This document shows positions 25,662 through 32,808 of a stretch of 64,000 nt of DNA, piece after piece. The translations under genes were made by a program, and so were the position numbers. The notes under the pieces are model-generated. The model searched no databases. It had not been told where the DNA came from and worked only from the letters and a program-made list of their open reading frames with translations. This DNA is from Sulfurimonas sp. HSL3-1 (lineage in GTDB: Bacteria; Campylobacterota; Campylobacteria; Campylobacterales; Sulfurimonadaceae), in NCBI RefSeq assembly GCF_039645995.1, contig NZ_CP147920.1, forward strand, positions 930,001 to 994,000. The letters run 5' to 3'. How positions within the stretch are numbered: position 1 is the first letter of the stretch; every line of letters starts with the position of its first letter.

Positions 25662-26644
25662 CCTACAGCGAAGCCCAAGCCGCGTTTGAACGCCTTTTCC
25701 GGCATGAGATGGACGATGCGCAGATGCGCGACTTCCTGCTCTCGATGAAACTGGATGAAACGATGCCGGTCGAGGCGCTGGCCGCCGCGGCATCCGTGAT
25801 GCGCGCCAATGCCGTTGCGCTGCCCGTGGACGAAGCGCTGCGTCCGGAGTTGATCGACATCGTCGGCACGGGTGGTGATAAGATCGGCAGTTTCAATATC
25901 TCCTCGACCGTAGCGATCCTCTGCGCCTCGATGGGTTCCTACGTTGCCAAGCACGGCAGCCGCTCCGTCACCTCGAAATCGGGCAGTGCCGATATGTTCG
26001 AAGCCCTGGGGGTCAGGCTCGATCTTGGCATCGAACAGACCGCGCGTCTGCTCGAGGAGACGGGCTTTACCTTCATGTTCGCCCAGAATCACCACCCGGC
26101 GATGAAGTTCATCATGCCGGTACGCAAAAGCATCCCCGAAAAGACGATCTTCAACGTCTTGGGCCCGCTGACCAATCCCGCCGGCGTCAGGAAGATTATG
26201 CTCGGCGTCTTCGATAAAAGCTTCGTGCCGAAAATTGCGGAAGCGCTGAAGATCAACGACGTGACATCGGCGATCGTCGTCAGTTCAAAGGAACGGATGG
26301 ACGAGATCAGCATCTCCGACATCACCTACGCGGCCCGTGTCGATGATAAAGGGATCACCGAATACGAGATCGATCCCGCCCTCTACGGCATTCCGCGCCA
26401 GCCCCTTGAAGCAATTGTCGGGGGCGATGCCGTTGCGAATGCCACGATTTTGCAGAACATCTTCGAAAACCGTGCGACGGAAGCGCAGCGCGATATCGTG
26501 CGGATCAACGCGGCCAATGCCTTTATCGTCGACGGAAAGGCACGGGATATCCAGGAGGGGCTCGAGATGGCCGACGAGGCGCTGCTGGGAGGCCGGGCCA
26601 AGGCCAAGCTGGCGCAGATCATCGAGGTCTCGTCAAAACTGTGA
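25658..26644 (+). CDS. trpD: Anthranilate phosphoribosyltransferase
   Basis: 328 residues. Family signatures are present: DIVGTGGDKIGSFNISST (residues about 67-83, PRPP binding), KHGSRSVTSKSGSAD and HHPAMKFIMPVRK. It transfers phosphoribose from PRPP to anthranilate, the second step of tryptophan synthesis. TTG start in an AATTGA overlap with the S4 gene; the 3' end overlaps tsaE by 4 bases (GTGA). No other trp genes are in the window. Confidence 0.92.
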   Translation: MTYSEAQAAFERLFRHEMDDAQMRDFLLSMKLDETMPVEALAAAASVMRANAVALPVDEALRPELIDIVGTGGDKIGSFNISSTVAILCASMGSYVAKHGSRSVTSKSGSADMFEALGVRLDLGIEQTARLLEETGFTFMFAQNHHPAMKFIMPVRKSIPEKTIFNVLGPLTNPAGVRKIMLGVFDKSFVPKIAEALKINDVTSAIVVSSKERMDEISISDITYAARVDDKGITEYEIDPALYGIPRQPLEAIVGGDAVANATILQNIFENRATEAQRDIVRINAANAFIVDGKARDIQEGLEMADEALLGGRAKAKLAQIIEVSSKL

Positions 26645-27057
26645 GACAGCTCAAATGCGGCCGGGAGGATCTGGACCGGGTGGTCGGCGCCATGATGGAT
26701 GCGCTGCCCCGGGGCGGCGTCGTGGTCCTGCAGGGCGACCTCGCCAGCGGCAAGACGACGCTGACCCAGGCCGCGGCACGCCATCTCAATATCGACGAAC
26801 CGGTCACCTCGCCGACCTTTTCGCTGCAGCAGTGCTACGGCGACCAGATGTTCCACTACGACATCTATAACCACGGTATCGAGCATTTTCTCGCCCTGGG
26901 GCTTCTTGAAGAGCTGGAAAAGCCGGGATACCATTTCATCGAATGGGGGGATGAAACTCTCATAGAGATGCTGAAGATAGCGGAGATTCCCGCCGTCGTC
27001 ATTGAAATCGAAAAGTGCGCTCCCGACGCACGCTGTTACAAGGTGTACCATGCATAA
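26641..27057 (+). CDS. tsaE: tRNA threonylcarbamoyladenosine biosynthesis ATPase TsaE
   Basis: 138 residues with Walker A GDLASGKTT (32-40), SPTFSLQQCY, HYDIYN and a C-terminal GLLEELEKPGYHFIEWGD. It is the ATPase that drives the TsaB-TsaD complex making t6A37 in ANN-decoding tRNAs. GTG start overlapping trpD's stop; its 3' end overlaps the lptB start by 8 bases. Confidence 0.9.
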   Translation: MRQLKCGREDLDRVVGAMMDALPRGGVVVLQGDLASGKTTLTQAAARHLNIDEPVTSPTFSLQQCYGDQMFHYDIYNHGIEHFLALGLLEELEKPGYHFIEWGDETLIEMLKIAEIPAVVIEIEKCAPDARCYKVYHA

Positions 27058-27772
27058 ACTGAGCGCCCAGGAGTTGGTCAAGACGATCAAACAGACGGAA
27101 ATCGTCCGCGGAGTCTCTTTGGAGGTCAACACCGGCGAGGTCGTCGGCCTGCTCGGTCCCAACGGGGCGGGCAAAACCACGACCTTCTATATGATCTGCG
27201 GCCTTGTCGAAGCGACGGGCGGCGAAGTCTTCATCGACGAGAAAAACATCTCGAGCTATCCGATGCACGCCCGGGCCCGAGCGGGGATAGGCTACCTGCC
27301 GCAGGAAGCCTCCATCTTCAAAGACCTCACCGTCGAGGAGAACCTGATGGTCGCGGCGCAGGCGGTGATCAAGAGCAAGAAGGAGCAGCGCGAGCGTATC
27401 GACGAGATGCTCGATATCTTCAACATCGAACCGATCCGCTACCGCAAGGGGATCAGCCTCTCGGGCGGGGAGCGCCGCCGCGCCGAGATCGCCCGCGCCC
27501 TCGTTGCCCGTCCCCGCTTCTTATTGCTCGACGAACCCTTTGCCGGCGTCGACCCGCTGGCGGTCCTTGATATCCAGAAGGTCGTCGAGCAGCTGGTCAA
27601 GCACGACATCGGCGTGCTGATCACCGACCATAACGTCCGCGAGACCCTCGACGTCTGCGATCGCGCCTACGTCATCAAGAGCGGTACGCTCCTCGCGTCG
27701 GGCACAAGCGCCGAGATCATGGTCAACGAAGATGTCCGGCGGCACTACCTTGGCGAGTCGTTTAAATTTTAA
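27050..27772 (+). CDS. lptB: LPS export ABC transporter ATP-binding protein LptB
   Basis: 240 residues. Walker A GPNGAGKTT (36-44), Q-loop GYLPQEASIFKDLTVEENL, signature LSGGERRRAEIARAL, Walker B FLLLDEPFAGVDP and switch ITDHNV are all intact and of the LptB subtype. It powers LPS extraction from the inner membrane with LptFGC. ATG 27050 chosen (AAGGTG upstream; earlier reading overlaps tsaE). It is followed immediately by repeat copy B, which ends in a terminator. Confidence 0.92.
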   Translation: MHKLSAQELVKTIKQTEIVRGVSLEVNTGEVVGLLGPNGAGKTTTFYMICGLVEATGGEVFIDEKNISSYPMHARARAGIGYLPQEASIFKDLTVEENLMVAAQAVIKSKKEQRERIDEMLDIFNIEPIRYRKGISLSGGERRRAEIARALVARPRFLLLDEPFAGVDPLAVLDIQKVVEQLVKHDIGVLITDHNVRETLDVCDRAYVIKSGTLLASGTSAEIMVNEDVRRHYLGESFKF

Positions 27773-27773
27773 C

Positions 27774-27899
27774 GGCATAGGGGCAAAGCTCCTATGCCTA
27801 CGTTAACACTTAGTTTGTCCTTGCGGAGCTGCGAAATTCCGCTTCGCTACATGCTTCAGCAGCAGGCTCGCGCGCAGGTAAACCGCGCTTTTTTCTTTT
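27774..27899 (+). repeat. Dispersed structured intergenic repeat, copy B (ends in a terminator)
   Basis: A 5' hairpin GGCATAGG-GGCAAAGCT-CCTATGCC (11 pairs with an AAA loop when the GC/GC and G-T pairs are counted) is followed by CTACGTTAACACTTAG, GCGAAATTCCGCTTCGC and a 3' hairpin GCGCG-CAGGTAAAC-CGCGC with TTTTTTCTTTT. It starts two bases after lptB and ends four bases before the next ATG. Confidence 0.7.
27870..27899 (+). terminator. Intrinsic terminator within repeat copy B
   Basis: Stem GCGCG (27870-27874) and CGCGC (27884-27888) followed by a T-rich run of 11 bases. It closes the S4-trpD-tsaE-lptB transcript. Confidence 0.7.
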
Positions 27900-27902
27900 C
27901 CA

Positions 27903-28655
27903 ATGAACGAATATGATCTAAAAACACTTTTGGATGCGGAGATGGGGCAGCGCAACCATGCGCAGGAGATCTCCTATGAACGTCCCGATCCCATTCTCGT
28001 CGCACAGCGTTACCAGGAGCCCTACAGCGCGCTCGTATGCGCGCTGTTCGCTTACGGGCGCGCCGATCTGATCGTCCGTTTCCTCGACGGTCTCGATTTC
28101 AGGCTGCTGGATGCGGAGGAGAGCGCTATCCGCAGGGCATTCGAAGGGCAATACTACCGTTTCCAGAATCGGACGGACATCATCGAATTCTTTATCACCC
28201 TGCGGCGTCTGAAGCTCGAAGGCGATATCGAAGCGCTGTTCACGGAGGCGTACCGTCCCAATCGTTCCGTGATTGACGGCGTGAATGCCGTGATAGCGAA
28301 GATGCAGGCGCTCAACGGTTATGAGAGCCGCGGATACCGCTTTCTCGTCGGCCGTGAAGTGACCAAGTACAAAGGGGGCGCGCCGATGAAGCGGTGGCTG
28401 ATGTTCCTGCGCTGGATGGTCCGCAGCGACGCCATCGATTTTGGGCTCTGGCAGGGTGTCGGCACCTCCGATCTGCTGATGCCCCTCGATACCCATACGT
28501 TTAACGTGTCGCGCCGGCTGGGACTTCTGCAACGAAAGAGCTACGACTTGCAGGCCGTCGCGGAGTTGACGGAGAGCCTCAAACGTTTTGATCCGGATGA
28601 CCCCGTAAAGTATGACTTCGCCCTCTACCGCCTCGGCCAGGAGAAACAGTACTGA
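27903..28655 (+). CDS. DUF2400 / TIGR02757 family protein (HhH-glycosylase-like C-terminus)
   Basis: 250 residues, recognised from ERPDPILVAQRYQEPYSALVCALFAYGRAD at the N-terminus and PLDTHTFNVSRRLGLL (about 198-213). The latter resembles the DTHV-x-RVSxRLGL segment of endonuclease III-type DNA glycosylases, so a DNA repair role is a reasonable guess; no activity is established. The ATG lies only four bases after a terminator and has no Shine-Dalgarno, so how it is expressed is unclear. Confidence 0.75.
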   Translation: MNEYDLKTLLDAEMGQRNHAQEISYERPDPILVAQRYQEPYSALVCALFAYGRADLIVRFLDGLDFRLLDAEESAIRRAFEGQYYRFQNRTDIIEFFITLRRLKLEGDIEALFTEAYRPNRSVIDGVNAVIAKMQALNGYESRGYRFLVGREVTKYKGGAPMKRWLMFLRWMVRSDAIDFGLWQGVGTSDLLMPLDTHTFNVSRRLGLLQRKSYDLQAVAELTESLKRFDPDDPVKYDFALYRLGQEKQY

Positions 28656-28738
28656 TCCCTGCCCATTAATATTGATACAATGTTTATTTATGTTTTTATA
28701 AAATTTATTGTGTTTCATTTGCTTTAAGCTCATAAGAG

Positions 28739-28744
28739 TACAAT
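28739..28744 (+). promoter_or_regulatory. -10 box (TACAAT) for the YbjN-like gene
   Basis: TACAAT in an AT-rich intergenic stretch, 31 bases before the ATG at 28776. Confidence 0.45.
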
Positions 28745-28775
28745 GCTGCGTATCCGGACGACAAAGGGAACGCAA

Positions 28776-29255
28776 ATGAAACGGAACGAAACAGTGGCTT
28801 TGTCACTCCTTACCGCCTGTGTGTTCATGCCAAACATCCAACTGCTGCACGCTGAGGATCTGCTCTGGGCAGAGGGGGCAAAGGCGATCGAAAGCATGGC
28901 AAAGGGGTTCGGCAGCGCGACGCTTAAAACGAGCAGTAACGGTGCCCCCTACATTATCGGGCGCATTGACGGGACAAAGTACGGCATCTACTTTTACGGG
29001 TGCGAGGATGACGGTTCGGCGTGCAAAAGCATTCAATTTACCGTAGGGTGGAGCGAAGCGAAGATGACGATGGAGACGATTAACCGGTGGAACCGGGATA
29101 CACGTTTCGGAAAGGCCTATCTCGACGAAGAGGGTGACCCGTGCCTGGAGATGGACGTCAACCTGGATTACGGCGTGACGTCGCGCAACGTCGAAGACTC
29201 TTTCGACCTCTGGACGCGTGCGCTCAAAAGTTTTAAAACGGATTACCTGGACTAG
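28776..29255 (+). CDS. Exported YbjN-domain-like protein
   Basis: 159 residues. A signal peptide (about 1-26, ending near LLHAEDLLW) precedes a domain with GKAYLDEEGDPCLEMDVNLDYGV and IQFTVGWSEAKMTMETINRWNRDTRFG, which matches YbjN-type sensory-transduction-regulator proteins. Those are usually cytoplasmic chaperone-like proteins; here it is exported. Two Cys (in YGCEDDGSACKS) could form a disulfide. Start at 28776 with an AGGGA ribosome site. Confidence 0.65.
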   Translation: MKRNETVALSLLTACVFMPNIQLLHAEDLLWAEGAKAIESMAKGFGSATLKTSSNGAPYIIGRIDGTKYGIYFYGCEDDGSACKSIQFTVGWSEAKMTMETINRWNRDTRFGKAYLDEEGDPCLEMDVNLDYGVTSRNVEDSFDLWTRALKSFKTDYLD

Positions 29256-29351
29256 GACGGGTACTTTCGTAGGGAAAAGAGGGGAAGGCCTCTGTCGGCA
29301 GAGCGCGAACCGTCTGCGCGCTCCGTGCGTCGATGGGCCGTTGGGGTGATG

Positions 29352-29371
29352 CCGCCGCTTTGTTGCGGCGG
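29352..29371. terminator. GC-rich hairpin between convergent genes
   Basis: CCGCCGC-TTTGTT-GCGGCGG lies between the convergent YbjN-like and histone-like genes. There is no long T-run on either strand, so it may act as a weak bidirectional terminator. Confidence 0.45.
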
Positions 29372-29378
29372 AGGGGTG

Positions 29379-29579
29379 TCAGGCCGCTTTCTTGACCGCT
29401 TTTTTGGCCGCTTTCTTGGCGACTTTCATCTTTGCCGGTTTATCCTTCAGGACGATCTTTGTCACTTTTTTTGCGACTTTTTTCATTGCCTTCTTCTTCA
29501 GCACTTTTTTCGCCACGGCTTTCTTGGCCGCTTTTTTCGCCACTTTCGCTACCGCTTTTTTCTTCAGGACCTTTGCCAT
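29379..29579 (-). CDS. Histone H1-like lysine/alanine-rich DNA-binding protein
   Basis: 66 residues built almost entirely of K-K-A-V/A-K-K repeats: 29 Lys (44 %) and 17 Ala, no aromatic residues, no Cys, no Arg. Composition and repeat pattern are those of bacterial H1-like (HctB/AlgP-tail-type) proteins that coat or condense DNA. ATG at 29579 chosen for AGGGAG upstream. The promoter is unusually good for this window (TTGACA, 17 bases, TATGAT) and is followed by a 24-bp palindrome. Poly-lysine repeats also arise as tails of larger proteins, but here it stands alone. Confidence 0.75.
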   Translation of the reverse strand: MAKVLKKKAVAKVAKKAAKKAVAKKVLKKKAMKKVAKKVTKIVLKDKPAKMKVAKKAAKKAVKKAA

Positions 29580-29601
29580 TTTTTTCTCCCTTTGGATTGT
29601 T

Positions 29602-29625
29602 TTTATTACTAAATTTAGTAATAAA
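29602..29625. promoter_or_regulatory. 24-bp perfect palindrome in the leader of the H1-like gene
   Basis: Perfect palindrome with core TTACTAAATTTAGTAA (29606-29621), extended by four matching bases on each side. It begins 8 bases after the -10 box of the H1-like gene, so it covers the likely start of its mRNA. It could be an operator for a dimeric repressor, possibly the HTH-like protein encoded divergently. Confidence 0.6.
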
Positions 29626-29633
29626 TTATTACC

Positions 29634-29662
29634 ATCATACATTTTTTATATTATCATGTCAA
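29634..29662 (-). promoter_or_regulatory. Near-consensus sigma-70 promoter of the H1-like gene
   Basis: On the minus strand TTGACA (29662-29657), a 17-base spacer and TATGAT (29639-29634). This is the best -35/-10 pair noticed in the window; most other promoters here show only a -10 box. Confidence 0.7.
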
Positions 29663-29712
29663 TAGAGCATAGCGAAAGGAAACATTATCATTCGGGATCG
29701 AAAGGACGCAAG

Positions 29713-30003
29713 ATGACGTTTATAGAGTTCAAAAAACTGCTGCTGGACGCGGAGATCACGCTGCCGAAATTCAGCAAGCTGATCAAAGTGAGCGAAAAGA
29801 ACCTGCAGTCGTACAAGAAGAAGGGCGAAGTACCCAATACGATCGCCGTCATCGCCGCCTGTTTCGCCGAGATGAAAAAAAGCGGGATGGCGTATGCATC
29901 CGTGGTGGAGGCGTTGGAACTGAAGGCCAAAACAAAGAAAGGGGCGGGGTTCGCCAAGAAGAAAAAATCGGATGCATCGGAAGAGGCGGAAAAGACGGAG
30001 TGA
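29713..30003 (+). CDS. Small HTH-like protein with basic tail
   Basis: 96 residues. The N-terminal part (ITLPKFSKLIKVSEKNLQSYKKKGEVPNTIAVIAACFAEM) looks like a small helix-turn-helix of the XRE type, and the C-terminus (about 71-86) is Lys-rich (KAKTKKGAGFAKKKK) followed by an acidic end. Probably DNA-binding. Divergent from the H1-like gene across a 133-base AT-rich region with a palindrome, so it may regulate it. ATG 29713 chosen (AAAGGA upstream); the longer reading runs antisense through the H1-like gene. Confidence 0.6.
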   Translation: MTFIEFKKLLLDAEITLPKFSKLIKVSEKNLQSYKKKGEVPNTIAVIAACFAEMKKSGMAYASVVEALELKAKTKKGAGFAKKKKSDASEEAEKTE

Positions 30004-30057
30004 ATCGTGCCGTACGGCGGGGAAGGGGGCTTTTACCGAAGGGGCAGGAGAAAGTGT

Positions 30058-30063
30058 TATAAT
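30058..30063 (+). promoter_or_regulatory. -10 box (TATAAT) for the CoA-binding protein/ilvA genes
   Basis: TATAAT 20 bases before ATG 30084, with AAGGAA in the short leader. Confidence 0.6.
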
Positions 30064-30083
30064 TCCCGAAAAAAAGGAACGAT

Positions 30084-30515
30084 ATGGAGTGCGAATTCCC
30101 GACGGTAAACGCCAATAACGATGAGATCAAGGCGATGTTCGAAGCGACCAAGACGATCGCCGTTCTCGGGCTCTCCCCCGATGAGAGCAAGGACAGCCAC
30201 CGTGTAGCGAAATACCTCAAAGAGGCGGGCTATAAGATCGTTCCTGTCTACCCCAAAGAGGAGGAGATCCTCGGCGAAAAGGTCTACCGCTCCCTGGCCG
30301 AGATCCCCTTTCCGGTCGATATGGTCGATATCTTCCGCAAGCCGGCAGCACTGGATGCCGTCGCGGACGCCTGCATCGCGCGCGGTGATGTGAAGTTCTT
30401 CTGGGCCCAAAAGGGGATCGTCAACAACGCGGCCGCCGAAAAAGCGGAGCAGGCGGGGATGAAAGTTGTTCAGAACCACTGCACGATGGTCGAACACCGC
30501 CATCTTTTGGGGTAA
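30084..30515 (+). CDS. CoA-binding domain protein (YccU-like)
   Basis: 143 residues: a Rossmann-type CoA_binding domain with TIAVLGLSPDESKDSHRVAKYLKEAGYKIVPVYP and a C-terminal GIVNNAAAEKAEQAGMKVVQNHCTMVEHRH. Proteins of this size bind CoA or acyl-CoA in vitro; cellular role is not known. It lies five bases before ilvA and probably shares its transcript. Confidence 0.85.
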   Translation: MECEFPTVNANNDEIKAMFEATKTIAVLGLSPDESKDSHRVAKYLKEAGYKIVPVYPKEEEILGEKVYRSLAEIPFPVDMVDIFRKPAALDAVADACIARGDVKFFWAQKGIVNNAAAEKAEQAGMKVVQNHCTMVEHRHLLG

Positions 30516-30520
30516 CACCG

Positions 30521-31732
30521 TTGTTTCCTTTCAGCAAGATCGAACAGGCCGCCGAACGCATCGGCGGCGTCGTGACGAAAACCCCCTATGCCTTTGCGCC
30601 CTATCTCAGTGAAATGAGCGGCTGCGAGGTCTACCTCAAGAAGGAGAACCTCCAGATCACGGGTGCGTTCAAGATCCGGGGTGCTTACAACAAGATCGCT
30701 TCGCTGAGCGACACGGAACGCGCACGCGGCGTTGTCGCGGCGAGTGCGGGCAATCATGCCCAGGGGGTTGCCTACTCCGCGTCGCAGTTCGGGATCCGTG
30801 CCGTCATCGTCATGCCCGAATCGACGCCGCTGACCAAGGTGGACGGTGTGCGCCATTTCGGGGCGGAAGTCATCCTGCACGGCAACAACTACGACGAAGC
30901 CTATGCCCATGCCGTCGCCTACGGTACGGAGCACGGGCTGGAGTTCGTCCACCCCTTTGAAGATGACGAGGTCATCGCCGGACAGGGAACATTGGGCCTG
31001 GAACTGTTGGCGGCGGGTGAACGTCCTGACGCGGTGGTCGTCCCCGTCGGCGGCGGCGGCCTGATCAGCGGCGTTGCGGCTGCCATTAAGCATCTAGACC
31101 CCTCCATCGAGGTGATCGGCGTCAGCGCGACCGGCGCGCCGGCGATGCGTCAATCTTTTGAAGCAAAGCGGCCGATCGATACGACCTCGGTCCGTACCAT
31201 TGCCGACGGGATCGCCGTGCGCGACACGTCGCCGAAGACCCTGGCATACATCCTGGAGAGCGTCGACCGTTTTATCGGCGTCGACGACGAAGAGATCGCC
31301 AACGCGATCCTCTTTCTGCTGGAAAAACAGAAGCTCTCAGTCGAAGGGGCCGGTGCCGTCGGTGTCGCGGCGCTGCTGCACAAAAAACTGCCGCACCTTG
31401 TCGGCAAAAGGGTCGCCGTGGTGCTTTCGGGCGGGAACGTGGACGTCACGCTGCTCTCCGTCATTATCGAGAAGGGTCTGCTCAAATCGTTCCGGAAAAT
31501 GAAACTGACCGTTACCCTGGTCGACCGTCCGGGATCGCTGATGCAGCTAACAGAACTGCTCAAGTCCCTCAACGCGAACATTGTGCATATCGCTTACGAC
31601 CGCACCTCGACGGATCTTGACTACGGGGATGCCAACGTGACGATCCATCTGGAGACGAAGGGCGAGGCGCACCAGAACGAGATCCGCGACCTCCTTCACC
31701 GCCACGGCTATCTCAGCCAGGAAGGGCACTGA
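30521..31732 (+). CDS. ilvA: Threonine dehydratase with C-terminal ACT domain
   Basis: 403 residues. The PLP lysine is in TGAFKIRGAYNK (K51); SAGNHAQGVAYSA and PVGGGGLISG form the cofactor phosphate and glycine loops. A single ACT-like domain (about 328-400) is at the C-terminus, the length class of the ~400-residue enzymes (TdcB-like plus ACT). In this setting, close to ilvB and ilvH, a biosynthetic role (threonine to 2-oxobutanoate for isoleucine) is likely. TTG start. Confidence 0.9.
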   Translation: MFPFSKIEQAAERIGGVVTKTPYAFAPYLSEMSGCEVYLKKENLQITGAFKIRGAYNKIASLSDTERARGVVAASAGNHAQGVAYSASQFGIRAVIVMPESTPLTKVDGVRHFGAEVILHGNNYDEAYAHAVAYGTEHGLEFVHPFEDDEVIAGQGTLGLELLAAGERPDAVVVPVGGGGLISGVAAAIKHLDPSIEVIGVSATGAPAMRQSFEAKRPIDTTSVRTIADGIAVRDTSPKTLAYILESVDRFIGVDDEEIANAILFLLEKQKLSVEGAGAVGVAALLHKKLPHLVGKRVAVVLSGGNVDVTLLSVIIEKGLLKSFRKMKLTVTLVDRPGSLMQLTELLKSLNANIVHIAYDRTSTDLDYGDANVTIHLETKGEAHQNEIRDLLHRHGYLSQEGH

Positions 31733-31737
31733 CCTCT

Positions 31738-32658
31738 ATGGCCAAAGTCGTTGCGATCGACCTGGGGTCGAACACCTGCCGCGCCATCGAATACGATTGT
31801 GCGACGGGCAGCTTCGGCCGCGAATGCGAACGGATCGTCAAGACCGCAGACCGGATGCACGAGACGGGCCTGATAGACGAGGGCGCGGTCGAGCGGGTGA
31901 TCGCCGCGCTGAAAGAGGCCGATGCGCTGTTCGATCTGAAAAAAACGCCCTACCACGCCGTCACGACCGCGGCGATGCGTATGGCGAAGAACAGTGACGA
32001 AGTGCTTGACCGGATTGCCGGGGAGACGGGGGTGCGGTTCGAGGTGATCGATGCCGACCGGGAGGCGTTTTACGCCCTGACGGCGGCCCGTGCCCGCCTG
32101 GCGGAACTCGGGATGTCAGCGGAATCGCTCTGCATGATCGACATCGGCGGCGGCTCGACGGAGGTAATCTTCTATCAAAAGGGCGAGACGGTCTCAAAGA
32201 GTTTTCCCATCGGCATCGTGACGGTGGCCCAGCAGTGCGAAGATCCCGAGGAGATCAGGACCTTCGTGCAGCTTCAACTGCTGCGTGAGGTGTACATCTT
32301 TGTGGATACGTACATCATTACCAAAGGGCGCCCCCTGACCTTCGTGATGACGGCCGGGACCCCGACGACCATTGCCGCGTTTCTGCAGGGAATGACCTAC
32401 GACAGCTACGACCCGACGAAGATCAACGGCTACAGACTCAGCAGGCCCGATTGCGAGAAGGCGCTGCAGGAACTGCTGGCGCTGGACGAAATGACACGCA
32501 CGCTTTATGTCGGTGTGGGACGCGAGGCGCTGATCGTCGCGGGGATCGTTATTGTCGAGCTCTTCTACGAAGTGCTTGACTACAATGACGCGATCGTGAT
32601 CGACGACGGAGTGCGCGAAGGGGTGGCAATCGCTTTTTGCGAAGAGGGGGAGCACTAA
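31738..32658 (+). CDS. Ppx/GppA-family phosphatase
   Basis: 306 residues, the short two-subdomain form without the HD-like C-terminus. ASKHA phosphate loops are seen at IDLGSNTCRAIEYD (near residue 7) and MIDIGGGSTEVIFY (about 131-144); AAMRMAKN and GTPTTIAAF are also typical. It degrades polyphosphate and/or pppGpp; which substrate is preferred cannot be read from sequence. It begins 5 bases after ilvA. Confidence 0.88.
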   Translation: MAKVVAIDLGSNTCRAIEYDCATGSFGRECERIVKTADRMHETGLIDEGAVERVIAALKEADALFDLKKTPYHAVTTAAMRMAKNSDEVLDRIAGETGVRFEVIDADREAFYALTAARARLAELGMSAESLCMIDIGGGSTEVIFYQKGETVSKSFPIGIVTVAQQCEDPEEIRTFVQLQLLREVYIFVDTYIITKGRPLTFVMTAGTPTTIAAFLQGMTYDSYDPTKINGYRLSRPDCEKALQELLALDEMTRTLYVGVGREALIVAGIVIVELFYEVLDYNDAIVIDDGVREGVAIAFCEEGEH

Positions 32659-32716
32659 ATCCCTCTTTCCCCCTTATTTAAGCGAAAAACTTACCCCTGT
32701 TTAACGATTAATCGAC

Positions 32717-32722
32717 TATAAT
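32717..32722 (+). promoter_or_regulatory. -10 box (TATAAT) for ilvBH-lpxD
   Basis: TATAAT 86 bases before the ilvB ATG. The transcript would carry an 80-base leader with competing stem possibilities (see next entry). Confidence 0.55.
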
Positions 32723-32741
32723 TACCCCATTTTTATCTGAT

Positions 32742-32796
32742 TTAGATAGAGTCTCGGAACCGATAGAACACTGTGCTATCTACGGGACGTTTTTAC
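32742..32796 (+). promoter_or_regulatory. ilvB leader with mutually exclusive stems (possible attenuator)
   Basis: CTATCTA near 32779 can pair with TAGATAG near 32743, or its CTATC part with GATAG near 32762 to form a hairpin followed closely by CGGGACG and a TTTTT run. That is the pattern of an attenuator, but no leader peptide or known riboswitch is recognised. Confidence 0.3.
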
Positions 32797-32808
32797 GAGG
32801 AGAAAGCC

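Noticed and set aside
29392-29712. An upstream extension of the HTH-like protein through the histone-like gene
   Set aside because: The translated part is a hydrophobic Phe/Ala artefact of reading the Lys/Ala codons backwards; a better start with AAAGGA exists at 29713.
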